From: Nocardia testacea NBRC 100365
Lineage (GTDB): Bacteria > Actinomycetota > Actinomycetes > Mycobacteriales > Mycobacteriaceae
Direction of reading: 5' to 3'
NCBI RefSeq assembly: GCF_000308775.1
Contig: NZ_BAGJ01000266.1
Location: 1 to 58,355 of the forward strand
DNA: 58,355 nucleotides
Part shown: positions 8,977-17,077 of the stretch, in pieces
Numbering within the stretch: position 1 is the stretch's first letter
Layout: every line of letters begins with the position of its first letter
Notes under the pieces: generated by a model
Seen by the model: the letters and a program-made list of their open reading frames with translations, nothing else
Told to the model about the DNA's origin: nothing
The model's database searches: none
Position numbers and translations under genes: made by a program

Positions 8977-9034
8977 TCTCGAAGTTTCACGCCGCGCCCA
9001 TTGATGAGTCCAACACATGTTTGTCACTGCACCG

Positions 9035-9049
9035 ATCTCGATACAAGAT
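9035..9049. promoter_or_regulatory. LysR-type T-N11-A operator
   Basis: ATCT-N7-AGAT is a perfect dyad fitting the LysR T-N11-A box. It ends 6 bp before the LysR start codon and lies about 60 bp before the DMT transporter start. A second, weaker dyad around CAACACATGTTTG is at 9011-9023. The position fits autoregulation and control of the divergent operon. Confidence 0.55.
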
Positions 9050-9055
9050 TGATCC

Positions 9056-9946
9056 ATGGAGCTGCAACAGCTGCGTTATGTGCTGGCCGTCGCCGAGACG
9101 AACAACTTCACCCGGGCCGCCCAGCGCTGCCTGGTCGTCCAGTCCGCGCTCAGTCACCAGATCGCCCGGCTGGAACACGAACTCGGCGCGAAACTGTTCG
9201 AACGCACCAGCCGCCGAGTCCGGCTGACCCCCGCGGGCGTCGCGTTCCTACCGGCCGCGCGCCAATGTCTGGACGCCGCCGAACGTGCCGCGGCGGCGGC
9301 CGCGGCCGCGGTGGGTGAGGTGCGCGGCCGGCTCGCCGTCGGCCTGATCCCCTCCGTCACCGCGGTCGATCTCCCGGCCGCGCTGCGCGATTTCCGCGGC
9401 CGTTACCCCCATGTCCGGATCAGCCTGCGGGTGGGCGCGAGCGACGAGCTCACCGAACAGGTCCGCGAAAACACCCTCGATATCGCCTTTCTCGGACTTC
9501 CCACCACCGCGCGCCCACATGGTGTCACCGCCCACGAACTCGGCCGGGACCGCCTCGTCGCCGTGGTCGCCCCTGAGCATCCGCTCGCCCGTGCGGCCTC
9601 GGTGGACCTGCCGCGCCTGGCCACCGAGACCTTCGTCGACCTCCCGGCCGGAACAGCCGGACGCGCGCAATCCGATCAGGCCTTCGCCGCCGCCGGGATA
9701 GACCGCGAGGTCGCCTTCGAGGTGTCCTCCGCCGATTACATCGCCCGCCTCGTCGAACAGGATCTGGGCGTGGCCATGCTGCCTTCCGCCTACGTACCGC
9801 AACTCACCGGTGTGGTCACCGTCGAGGTCTCCGACGCCCCCGCCCGGGTGGAGTATCTCGTCTGGAACAGCTTCTCCCGTACCCCCGCGGCCGCGGCGTT
9901 CCTCGCGATTCTCGGCGTACCCGGCCGCTCCGACGGCGGTAGGTGA
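9056..9946 (+). CDS. LysR family transcriptional regulator
   Basis: 296 residues. The winged helix-turn-helix is at the N-terminus (MELQQLRYVLAVAETNNFTRAAQRCLVVQSALSHQIARLEHELG), followed by a periplasmic-binding-like effector domain. It is divergent from the DMT - NAD(P)-binding - propeller operon, which it probably controls through the T-N11-A box just before its own start. The inducer is unknown. Confidence 0.92.
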   Translation: MELQQLRYVLAVAETNNFTRAAQRCLVVQSALSHQIARLEHELGAKLFERTSRRVRLTPAGVAFLPAARQCLDAAERAAAAAAAAVGEVRGRLAVGLIPSVTAVDLPAALRDFRGRYPHVRISLRVGASDELTEQVRENTLDIAFLGLPTTARPHGVTAHELGRDRLVAVVAPEHPLARAASVDLPRLATETFVDLPAGTAGRAQSDQAFAAAGIDREVAFEVSSADYIARLVEQDLGVAMLPSAYVPQLTGVVTVEVSDAPARVEYLVWNSFSRTPAAAAFLAILGVPGRSDGGR

Positions 9947-10188
9947 AACTACCCGGCACTCGCCGCCGACCCACCCCGAGGCCGTCGACCGTGGTCGCCA
10001 TCGGCGGCACCGGCAGCCGGCACCGCCGCGCCGGGCGCATCAGACCGACCGGCATGGGGTGGCGGCGTGCCGCCGGAATCTCCGGTCCCCGAGCTTCACA
10101 CCTACCGGCCGGCGCGGTGATCGCACCGCGCGAACGCATCGAAGAAACCGGCCGATCCGTGCGTCTCGCCGTGGCCGGGGCGCGGCCG

Positions 10189-10578
10189 TCAGACCAGGTG
10201 TTTGCGCAGCACTTCCTGGTGGGTCGGGCGCGCGTCCTCCAGCCGGACGCGGCCCTCGGCCGTGAGCGCCAGGAAATTCGCGCGGCGATCGAAATCACAG
10301 GCCGCGCGCTCCACCAGCCCGGCCTTCTCCAGCCGGGTCACCGTGCGCGAGAGCGCGCTCTGACTCAGGTACATCTCGGCCTCGATGTCCTTCATCTTGA
10401 CCTTCTCCGCCTGCTCCGCACCGCAGCGCCCGCCCAGGACCTGCAGTAACTCGAATTCACTGAGCCCGAGCCGATGCCGTGCCTGCAGCGCGTTCTCGAG
10501 TTCGCAGGAGGTGACGTGGTAGCGACGCAGCGTTTCGGACCACTTCGCGCAGACATCGTTGTCGGAGTCGTGGTACAT
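10189..10578 (-). CDS. MarR family transcriptional regulator
   Basis: 129 residues with the MarR winged helix: LSEFELLQVLGG, then KMKDIEAEMYLSQSALSRTVTRLEKAGLVER and the wing DRRANFLALTAEG. It diverges from a DHA2-type exporter, the usual arrangement for a drug-responsive repressor. On its own strand a TAATCT box ends 6-7 nt before the ATG with no ribosome site between, so the mRNA may be leaderless. Its probable binding array is between the two genes. Confidence 0.9.
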   Translation of the reverse strand: MYHDSDNDVCAKWSETLRRYHVTSCELENALQARHRLGLSEFELLQVLGGRCGAEQAEKVKMKDIEAEMYLSQSALSRTVTRLEKAGLVERAACDFDRRANFLALTAEGRVRLEDARPTHQEVLRKHLV

Positions 10579-10585
10579 GACCCGA

Positions 10586-10675
10586 GATTAGCATGTCAAG
10601 TCATTTTATGCCCACGCATTACATGCTCCGGCATTACATGCGTTGACATTCAATGCTCTCGCATCTAAGTTTTCT
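10586..10675. promoter_or_regulatory. 15-bp-periodic operator array between marR and the MFS exporter
   Basis: Six consecutive 15-bp units start at 10586, 10601, 10616, 10631, 10646 and 10661. The two central units are identical over 11 bp (GCATTACATGC, itself a GCAT-N3-ATGC dyad); the units at 10601 and 10646 match at most positions and the outer two are degenerate. The array fills the whole space between the genes and overlaps both promoters. It is the likely MarR binding region. Confidence 0.65.
10643..10671 (+). promoter_or_regulatory. Promoter of the MFS exporter
   Basis: TTGACA at 10643-10648, a 17-bp spacer and TAAGTT (TANNNT) at 10666-10671 place the transcription start at about 10678-10679, on the GTG start codon. 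This implies a leaderless mRNA. Both boxes lie within the repeated operator units, so bound repressor would block polymerase. Confidence 0.6.
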
Positions 10676-10678
10676 CGG

Positions 10679-12121
10679 GTGACCCTCACCGCACCAACCC
10701 CGCAGAACCTCGTCGCCGCAACGTCTGCCGCACCGGCTGCCGGCCGCTGGGGACCGAAGCTGTGGGCGATCCTGTTCGTCGCCGGACTGGCGATGTTCCT
10801 CGACGCGCTCGACGTCTCCATGGTCGGCGTGGCACTCCCCTCCATCGGCCACGACCTGGGCCTCGACACCTCCGCCCTGCAATGGATCGTCAACGGCTAC
10901 ATCCTCGGCTACGGCGGCCTGCTCCTCCTGGGCGGACGCGCAGCCGACCTGCTCGGCCGCCGCCAGGTGTTCCTGACCGCCCTGGTGGTCTTCGGAATCG
11001 CCTCGCTCGTCGGCGGACTCGTCGACGCCGGCTGGCTGCTGATCGCCACCCGGATCGTCAAGGGCGTGGCCGCCGCTTTCACCGCCCCGGCCGCCCTCTC
11101 CATCATCACCACGACATTCAAAGAGGGCCCGGACCGCAACCGGGCACTGTCCATCTTCACCATCTTCGGCGCCACCGGATACGCCTCCGGCCTGATCGTC
11201 TCGGGCCTGCTCACCGGTATCGACTGGCGGCTCACCTTCTACATGCCCGTGGTCGTCGTCGCCGCGGTCATCGTCGCGGCCTACTTCGTGGTGCCGCGCA
11301 CCAGCGAAAAGGAGGAAGGCCGGATCGATTTCACCGGCGCCGCCCTGCTGACCGGCGGTATGCTCGCGGCGGTCTACACCATCGTCACCGCCCCGGAAAC
11401 CGGTTTCACGGCCACCGTCGTCGCGACGACCGTGCTGGCGGTCGGACTGCTCAGCGCGTTCTTCGTGACGGAGAAGCGGGTGAGCCACCCGCTGGTGCGG
11501 CTCAGCATCTTCCGGGTGAAATCGATTGTGCGGGCCAACCTGGCGGCACTGGCAATCTTCGGCTCCTACCTCAGCTTCCAGACCATCGTCTCGCTGTACC
11601 TGCAGAACACTCTGCAGTGGGAGCCCCTGCAGATGGCTCTCGCCATGGCGCCCACCGGCATCATCGTGGCCATCCTTTCCCCGATGGCCGGTAAGCTCAT
11701 CGACCGGTTCGGCACCGGCCCGATGATCCTGGCCGCACTCACCTCGTTCGTCGCCGGCTACCTCTGGTTCCTGACCCGCGGCGGCAGCCCCGACCCCGCC
11801 TACGCGGTCGACTACCTGCCCGCCTTCCTGCTGCTCGGCCTCGGCTTCGCACTCGGGTTCTCCGCCGTCATGTCGCAGGCCACCGAAGGTATCGCCGACC
11901 ACGAGCAGGGCCTTGCCTCCGGCCTGGTGCAGACCTCGTTCCAGATCGGCGGCGCGGTGGTGCTCGCCATCGCCACGGGCCTGATCAGCGGTGCGGCCGC
12001 GGGCGGTATCGACGGCTACCGGCCCGGGCTCTACCTGGTCACCGCGGTCGCGGTGGTCGGTCTGCTGGCCTCGGCGTCGGCGCTGCTGACGCGCAAACAG
12101 CCGGTCGCCGAACTCGCGTAA
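10679..12121 (+). CDS. MFS drug:H+ antiporter, DHA2 (EmrB/QacA, 14-helix) type
   Basis: 480 residues. The first helix and motif LFVAGLAMFLDALDVSMVGVALPSIGHDLG is the DHA2 signature, and GGRAADLLGRRQVF is MFS motif A. The length and spacing of hydrophobic segments suit 14 helices. Such pumps export drugs, dyes or self-made antibiotics using the proton gradient. GTG 10679 was chosen because the upstream in-frame TTG at 10643 is part of the -35 box. A strong hairpin terminator follows 6 bp after the stop, so it is a single-gene unit. Confidence 0.9.
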   Translation: MTLTAPTPQNLVAATSAAPAAGRWGPKLWAILFVAGLAMFLDALDVSMVGVALPSIGHDLGLDTSALQWIVNGYILGYGGLLLLGGRAADLLGRRQVFLTALVVFGIASLVGGLVDAGWLLIATRIVKGVAAAFTAPAALSIITTTFKEGPDRNRALSIFTIFGATGYASGLIVSGLLTGIDWRLTFYMPVVVVAAVIVAAYFVVPRTSEKEEGRIDFTGAALLTGGMLAAVYTIVTAPETGFTATVVATTVLAVGLLSAFFVTEKRVSHPLVRLSIFRVKSIVRANLAALAIFGSYLSFQTIVSLYLQNTLQWEPLQMALAMAPTGIIVAILSPMAGKLIDRFGTGPMILAALTSFVAGYLWFLTRGGSPDPAYAVDYLPAFLLLGLGFALGFSAVMSQATEGIADHEQGLASGLVQTSFQIGGAVVLAIATGLISGAAAGGIDGYRPGLYLVTAVAVVGLLASASALLTRKQPVAELA

Positions 12122-12127
12122 CGAGTT

Positions 12128-12176
12128 CCGGCACGAGAGCGGGGTCGCCGGTCCGGCGGCCCCGCTCTCGTGCCGG
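12128..12176 (+). terminator. Strong hairpin terminator after the MFS gene
   Basis: Arms 12128-12144 and 12160-12176 pair perfectly over 17 bp (CCGGCACGAGAGCGGGG and its complement), and the 15-nt loop can pair further on itself. There is no T-tract, as is common for actinobacterial hairpin terminators. Confidence 0.8.
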
Positions 12177-12342
12177 GAAGTAGTGGTGTCGTCGGCCACA
12201 CTACGGACGGTTGATCATCCGGCCCGTCGAGCCGGTGAGGCCATACGGTCGGGCGTCACCGGGTGATCGCGGGCCTGCTACCGGGTAGGAGTTCGATGCG
12301 AAAGCTCTGCGCCAGGATCACCGGAGTGGTGGCGGCCGGATA

Positions 12343-12804
12343 TCAGCCGGCAACAGCCGATAGAGTTTCGCCGCCACCCGCTGTCGCTGAATCACCGAAA
12401 ACGTCACGATGCCCGCGTGCGGTGTCCATGTACTCCCGAACCCGGTGGATCAAGCCGTCGCGCAGCTCGAACACGAAGCAGTAGTCGTTGCTGTACCGAT
12501 TACCGTTCGCCAGCGTGGCACTCATCGTCTCCTCCACTACTACCGAGTCGCCGTCGGCATAGAAGCCGCGGAAGTCCACCATGACATCGCTGACGAACAA
12601 CAGGGGAAAATCGTGCGCGAGGAACTTCGTGATGGCCTCGCGTCCGATCATGTGGCTGGGGATGTCCAGGGCGGTCGCAGTGGCATTGCCGCTCTGCGCC
12701 AGCCACTCGGCGTCTTCGGTGAAGAATGCTGCGATCAGCTCGGCATCATGGGTGGCAAATGCTCGCCAGGCGGCTTGAACGACGGCCTTGCTGTCCGATG
12801 TCAT
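12343..12804 (-). CDS. SnoaL-like / nuclear transport factor 2 family protein
   Basis: 153 residues with the SnoaL-like plan: VVQAAWRAFATHDAELIAAFFTEDAEWLAQSG, an inner helix GREAITKFLAHDFP and the strand-rich end (DSVVVEETMSATLANGNRYSNDYCFVFELRDGLIHRVREYMDT). These proteins are isomerases, cyclases or binding proteins, and the reaction here is unknown. The frame is open to 12984, but the start is set at ATG 12804, where homology to the fold begins. It has no obvious operon partner. Confidence 0.8.
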   Translation of the reverse strand: MTSDSKAVVQAAWRAFATHDAELIAAFFTEDAEWLAQSGNATATALDIPSHMIGREAITKFLAHDFPLLFVSDVMVDFRGFYADGDSVVVEETMSATLANGNRYSNDYCFVFELRDGLIHRVREYMDTARGHRDVFGDSATAGGGETLSAVAG

Positions 12805-13074
12805 GGTCCGGAGCCTACAGTCGCAAGACACGGCGGGCTGGCGGAAAAAGGACAACGTCATAGGCACCGGGCACAACTCGGTCGCCTCGGCGCAGTTGCA
12901 ACCGTTCATCTCCCGGGCAGAGATCGGCGACGCTCGATGAGCGGGCATCGGCAGCGACGGATAGGTCGGACTTCGTGATCTCATCGCGGAACGGCGCTCG
13001 CGCCTACCACGGTTGCGCTCTCACCGAGAGTCTCGTCGCCATATTTCGCTTCAGCGCACGGTATGCGCGAATAA

Positions 13075-13983
13075 TCAGAACGGCCGCTGGGTGCGAATGA
13101 TTTCGGCCAGGTAGGCGTAGTCGTCTGCCCGGCCGCTGGACGCACGGAAAACCAGGCCCAACGTGCGCCCCGGAGCCGGATTCGCGAAACGCGCGGTATC
13201 GAGCGCCCCCCGTCCGGTCTCGGCCGTGACCGCCATCTCCGGGACGAGGGTGATCCCGAGCCCGCCGGCCACACACTGGACCACCGTGGACAGCGAAGCC
13301 GCGCGGGTGTCCCCGGCTCCGCCGGGATGGACGTCCGTGGAACGGCACAGTTCGAGGGTCTGATCCCGCAGACAGTGGCCCTCGTCGAGCAGCAGCATCG
13401 GTAGCGCGCCGAGCGCGGCGGGTTCGATATCGGTTCGACCGGCCAGCGGATGGCCGGCGGGGACAACCAAGACGAATTCCTCGGTGTAGAGCGGTATCTC
13501 GACCAGCCCCGCCGCCTCGGCGGGCAGGGCGAGCACCGCGACGTCGAGCACTCCGGCGCGCAGCTCATCGATGAGGCGAGCCGTTTTGTCCTCGATCACC
13601 TGCGGGGCCAGCGCGGGGAGTTTGCGGTGCAGGGTGGGTAGCAGGGCCGGGAGTATGTAGGGGGCCGCGGTCGGAATGATCCCGATACGAAGTACGCCGG
13701 CGAGGACGTCCCCGGTCGCCGAGGCCAGGAAACGGTCCGCGGCTTCCAGGGTGGCCGTGGCGGCGGGGAGCAGCCGCGCGCCGGCCGCGGTCACCAGGAC
13801 GCGCCGGGTGCTGCGCTCGATGAGCTGCAGTCCGAGCCCGCTTTCCAGTGCGGCCAATGCCTGCGACAACGTGGGCTGGCTCACCTCGAGCCGGGCCGCG
13901 GCGGTGCCGAAGTGCCGGTATTCGGCGACCGCCACGAACGCACGCAGCTGTGACAGGGTGGGCTGATAAGACTGATCGGGCAC
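13075..13983 (-). CDS. oxyR: Peroxide-sensing LysR regulator OxyR
   Basis: 302 residues from GTG 13983. OxyR senses hydrogen peroxide through a disulfide switch: the two cysteines are visible in GHCLRDQTLELC (residues 204 and 213 from this start), matching Cys199/Cys208 of E. coli. The N-terminal winged helix contains GVSQPTLSQALAALE-type sequence (here LEVSQPTLSQALAALE). GTG 13983 was chosen because VPDQSYQPT aligns with the start of mycobacterial OxyR; ATG 14007 is an alternative. It is divergent from ahpC-ahpD, its classic target. Confidence 0.93.
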   Translation of the reverse strand: MPDQSYQPTLSQLRAFVAVAEYRHFGTAAARLEVSQPTLSQALAALESGLGLQLIERSTRRVLVTAAGARLLPAATATLEAADRFLASATGDVLAGVLRIGIIPTAAPYILPALLPTLHRKLPALAPQVIEDKTARLIDELRAGVLDVAVLALPAEAAGLVEIPLYTEEFVLVVPAGHPLAGRTDIEPAALGALPMLLLDEGHCLRDQTLELCRSTDVHPGGAGDTRAASLSTVVQCVAGGLGITLVPEMAVTAETGRGALDTARFANPAPGRTLGLVFRASSGRADDYAYLAEIIRTQRPF

Positions 13984-13995
13984 GCCTATCAGTCT
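13969..13995. promoter_or_regulatory. Inverted repeat over the oxyR start codon
   Basis: AGACTGAT (13969-13976) and ATCAGTCT (13988-13995) form a perfect 8-bp dyad with an 11-bp spacer. It spans the preferred oxyR GTG. It may be an OxyR site for autorepression or a hairpin in the oxyR mRNA. Confidence 0.5.
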
Positions 13996-14019
13996 AGTGC
14001 CACTCATCACTTTTGCCTT

Positions 14020-14037
14020 TTGCCGGTCGTTCGGCAA
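14020..14037. promoter_or_regulatory. Inverted repeat in the oxyR-ahpC intergenic region
   Basis: TTGCCG-N6-CGGCAA lies 78 bp before ahpC, in the zone where OxyR would contact the ahpC promoter. Its role is inferred from position only. Confidence 0.35.
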
Positions 14038-14114
14038 GATTAGTTACGAGCTTTCGCCTTACCGGCTGGAAATCGACCAGACCGGTACCACTGATACGAG
14101 AAGGAGTTTCGGGC

Positions 14115-14702
14115 ATGCCCCTGCTGACCATCGGCGACCAGTTCCCCGCCTACGACCTCACCGCGGTGATCGGTGGTGACTTGTCCAAGGTCGACGCTCA
14201 GCAGCCGGATGACTATTTCACCCGGGTCACCAGCGCCGATCACGCGGGCAAGTGGCGGATCGTGTTCTTCTGGCCGAAGGACTTCACCTTCGTGTGCCCG
14301 ACCGAGATCGCCGCGTTCGGCAAGCTGAACGAGGAGTTCGCCGACCGTGACGCCCAGGTGCTCGGCGCATCGGTCGACAACGAGTTCGTGCACTTCCAGT
14401 GGCGGGCCCAGCACGAGGATCTGAAGACCCTGCCCTTCCCCATCCTGTCCGACCTCAAGCGCGAACTGGCCGCCGCCACCGGCGTTCTCAACGCCGACGG
14501 CGTCGCCGATCGCGCCACCTTCATCGTCGACCCGAACAACGAGATCCAGTTCGTCTCGGTGACCGCGGGTTCGGTGGGCCGCAATGTCGACGAGGTGCTG
14601 CGGGTCCTGGACGCGCTGCAGTCCGACGAACTGTGCGCCTGCAACTGGAAGAAGGGCGACCCGACCATCGACGCGCGCGAGCTGCTGGCCGCGAGCGTCT
14701 GA
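14115..14702 (+). CDS. ahpC: Alkyl hydroperoxide reductase AhpC (2-Cys peroxiredoxin)
   Basis: 195 residues, the standard length for actinobacterial AhpC. It reduces hydrogen peroxide, organic peroxides and peroxynitrite in the cytoplasm. The peroxidatic cysteine is Cys61 in FTFVCPTE, and the C-terminal CAC (174-176) supplies the resolving cysteine(s) as in mycobacterial AhpC. ATG 14115 has AGAAGGAG 8 nt upstream. ahpD follows after 17 bp and returns electrons to it. Control by the divergent oxyR is expected. Confidence 0.96.
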   Translation: MPLLTIGDQFPAYDLTAVIGGDLSKVDAQQPDDYFTRVTSADHAGKWRIVFFWPKDFTFVCPTEIAAFGKLNEEFADRDAQVLGASVDNEFVHFQWRAQHEDLKTLPFPILSDLKRELAAATGVLNADGVADRATFIVDPNNEIQFVSVTAGSVGRNVDEVLRVLDALQSDELCACNWKKGDPTIDARELLAASV

Positions 14703-14719
14703 GAGCGGAAGGAGAACCG

Positions 14720-15259
14720 GTGAGCATCGACAATCTGAAGAACTCGCTCCCCGAGTACGCCAAGGACCTCAAGCTCAACCTGTCGTCCATCTCGCGGACG
14801 ACGGTGCTCAACGAGCAGCAGCTGTGGGGCACCCTGCTTGCCGCGGCCGCCGCGACCCGGTCCACGGCCACCCTGCGGGAGATCGCCGAGGAAGCGGCCG
14901 ATGTGCTGTCCGCCGAGGCCTACAACGCCGCGCTGGGCGCCGCCTCGATCATGGGCATGAACAATGTGTTCTACCGGGGCAAAGCGTTCCTGGACGGTAA
15001 GTACGATGATCTGCGGGCCGGTCTGCGTATGCAGATCATCGGCGCTCCCGGTGTCGACAAGGCCGATTTCGAACTCTGGTCGTTCGCGGTTTCCTCGATC
15101 AACGGCTGCCAGCACTGCCTGGAAGCCCACGAGCACACGCTGCGCGAGGCGGGTGTCTCGCGCGAGGTGATCTTCGAGGCGCTGCGCGCCGCGGCGATCG
15201 TGGCCGGGGTCGGGCAGGCCGTACAGGCCACCGAGGCGCTGGCGACGGCCGCGGTCTGA
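14720..15259 (+). CDS. ahpD: Alkyl hydroperoxide reductase AhpD
   Basis: 179 residues. AhpD links AhpC to the lipoamide/dihydrolipoamide dehydrogenase system and has weak peroxidase activity itself. All five active-site residues known from M. tuberculosis are in register: Glu118, Cys130, His132, Cys133 and His137 (CQHCLEAH). GTG 14720 follows GGAAGGAG. The lipoate operon and E2 gene at the start of the window supply the lipoyl partner of this system. Confidence 0.96.
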   Translation: MSIDNLKNSLPEYAKDLKLNLSSISRTTVLNEQQLWGTLLAAAAATRSTATLREIAEEAADVLSAEAYNAALGAASIMGMNNVFYRGKAFLDGKYDDLRAGLRMQIIGAPGVDKADFELWSFAVSSINGCQHCLEAHEHTLREAGVSREVIFEALRAAAIVAGVGQAVQATEALATAAV

Positions 15260-15293
15260 CCCGTTCGCCCGGCCGGGCGGACCATGAGAACCC

Positions 15294-15330
15294 GAACCGG
15301 GTGGCGAGGAATTTCCGCGCCACCCGGTTC
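15294..15330 (+). terminator. Hairpin terminator after ahpCD
   Basis: A 13-bp perfect stem (GAACCGGGTGGCG and its complement) with an 11-nt loop begins 34 bp after the ahpD stop. There is no T-run, consistent with an actinobacterial I-shaped terminator. Confidence 0.8.
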
Positions 15331-15495
15331 GTTCGTCGTCGGCACCGGGGCGGCCCGATCGGCCTACCAGCACGTGTTCCCACGGTTACCTGGTGCAGGT
15401 TCCGCGGACCTCCCGGTCGTTCCTGGCACAGCCGCGGTATCCGGTCCGGACCGGGCATACCGTTGATCGGTCACGCCGGCAGGACGTGAAATCGA

Positions 15496-15891
15496 CTACG
15501 GCAGTGGCAGACACGCACTACCGGCGTCGAGCCCCGGCCCTCGCACATCGACTTCGATGTACTTCGCCGACGTGTACTGCCCCGGGGTGAACTGCTGCGC
15601 GGTGATGTTCTGACGGCCGATGTGTTTCGGCGTCCATTCGAAGGTCGCCGTTCCGTTCTCCGGGTGATAGACGGCCCGGCCCAGGCGTTCTCCGTTACCC
15701 GGAACCACACCACCACTGTTGACGATGGTGACCTCGCCCGCCTCGGACGGCGGTGCGTCGACCGTCGCGGTCACCGTATAGGCGCATCCGGTCCGCAGCC
15801 CCTCCGGACCGGCGTCCACATCCACTCCCGTCACGGCCGCTCCCGCACCCGGTGCCGCATACGCTGCCGCGACGCCCAGAGCGCTCAGCAC
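15496..15891 (-). CDS. Small exported protein, Ig-like fold suspected; 5' end probably frameshifted
   Basis: 131 residues in the visible frame. The N-terminus (VLSALGVAAAYAAPGAGA) is the end of a signal peptide. The mature part (TGCAYTVTATVDAPP...GTATFEWTPKHIGRQNITAQQ...ACLPLP) has two cysteines and an immunoglobulin-like strand pattern seen in small secreted actinobacterial proteins. The true start is probably ATG 15926, which has AAAGG 6 nt upstream but is in another frame. Restoring one base between 15905 and 15918 would join MHSNI to TFRLVAVLSALG and complete the signal peptide. Confidence 0.65.
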   Translation of the reverse strand: MLSALGVAAAYAAPGAGAAVTGVDVDAGPEGLRTGCAYTVTATVDAPPSEAGEVTIVNSGGVVPGNGERLGRAVYHPENGTATFEWTPKHIGRQNITAQQFTPGQYTSAKYIEVDVRGPGLDAGSACLPLP

Positions 15892-16011
15892 GGCGACAAG
15901 CCGAAATGTCTGATATTGCTATGCATATCGAGCCTTTCGCGATCTTCGGCAGGATCCTCCGACCCTCCCACACCTGGCCGGTACCCGCCGACCGGGCGCT
16001 CGACACACAGT

Positions 16012-16947
16012 TCACGCGCCGAGATCGACGGTGACGCGGAAATCGCTCGGCCGGATACCCCGATGTCGTTTGAACGCGGCACTGAAACCGAACGCGTCCG
16101 CATAGCCCACAGCCTTCGCCACCTGCGCCACCGTGAGATTGCGATCGGCGAGCAGTTCCTCCGCCTCGTCCATCCGGCATTCGGTGAGATACGCCAGCGG
16201 CGACTGCCCCATGACCTCTGAGAATCGCCGCGCGAACAGGGCCCGCGAAACCCCCGCTTCCGAAGCCAGCGACGCGACCGTCCACCCGGCGGCAGGCTTT
16301 CCGTGCATGGCCTCCAACGCCGGCCCGACCACCGGGTCGGCCGGTCCGCGATACCAGCCCGGCGCACCCGCCTCCTGTCGGTCGAACCAATCACGCAGCG
16401 TGCACACCAGACCCCAGTCGAGCAGCCGGTCCATCAGCGCCTGCGCGCCCGCCGGGCGGCGCACCGCGTCCGTGGCCACCGACTCCATCCACGCGCACAC
16501 CTCCACATCGTCGGAGACCACCAGAACCGGCGGCACCGCGCGGAGCAGGCGTTCGTGGCGCCGGCCCGACGCCCGGTAGGCGCCGACGATCAGCGCGGTC
16601 TCACCGGCCGGATCGTCGCCCCAGTGGCCGTCGTCCAGCGCGGCATCGCATTTGGCGTCCGGCGCGAAACAGGCGATCTCGTATTCTTCGTGCGGCGGGA
16701 CCACCGTGTCCGCGCGGTCGGCGAAGAGGAACGGTTCGGGCCCACGCACGATCGCGGTGTCGCCGGCCACGATCCGCTGCTCGATCCCGCCGGGCAGCAG
16801 CAGCGTGCCTCCGCCGCGCAGCACGGTGATCATGGTGAGCGGTGCGCGGTCGGCGAACCGGATACTCCACGGGGCCTCCAGAACCGCGTTGGTGAGTACG
16901 GCGCCTTCGGCCCGGATGCCGCTCAGCAGAGTGCTCAATGGATCCAC
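16012..16947 (-). CDS. AraC family regulator with N-terminal cupin sensor
   Basis: 311 residues. The first ~190 residues are a cupin-type sensor (TMITVLRGGGTLLLPGG... IVRGPEPFLFAD). The C-terminal ~100 residues are the double AraC helix-turn-helix (WTVASLASEAGVSRALFARRFSEVMGQSPLAYLTECRMDEAEELL... VAKAVGYADAFGFSAAFKRHRGIRPSDFR). It diverges from a flavodoxin-fold oxidoreductase, which is probably its target. Related AraC proteins respond to reactive aldehydes or quinones, but the ligand here is unknown. Confidence 0.9.
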   Translation of the reverse strand: MDPLSTLLSGIRAEGAVLTNAVLEAPWSIRFADRAPLTMITVLRGGGTLLLPGGIEQRIVAGDTAIVRGPEPFLFADRADTVVPPHEEYEIACFAPDAKCDAALDDGHWGDDPAGETALIVGAYRASGRRHERLLRAVPPVLVVSDDVEVCAWMESVATDAVRRPAGAQALMDRLLDWGLVCTLRDWFDRQEAGAPGWYRGPADPVVGPALEAMHGKPAAGWTVASLASEAGVSRALFARRFSEVMGQSPLAYLTECRMDEAEELLADRNLTVAQVAKAVGYADAFGFSAAFKRHRGIRPSDFRVTVDLGA

Positions 16948-17077
16948 TCGATCAAGAGTAGACGAACTCCTATCAGATGTAGACCTTTACCCATAGATCG
17001 TCCACCGGATGCCGTATGGAATGAGAGCAGACCGTACAACCGAGCATCCGGACAGCCGGATCGAGATGGAGGACCCC

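Noticed and set aside
9285..9312. GCGGCGGCCGCGGCCGCGG low-complexity run
   Set aside because: It codes for an Ala stretch within the LysR linker; not a separate repeat.
10634..12199. 521-codon open frame opposite the MFS gene
   Set aside because: Shadow of a GC-rich gene: it has Asp/Gly/Glu-rich nonsense composition and lies wholly antisense to a clear transporter.
12805..13074. Frames between the SnoaL-like gene and oxyR
   Set aside because: No start signals or family; ordinary intergenic DNA.
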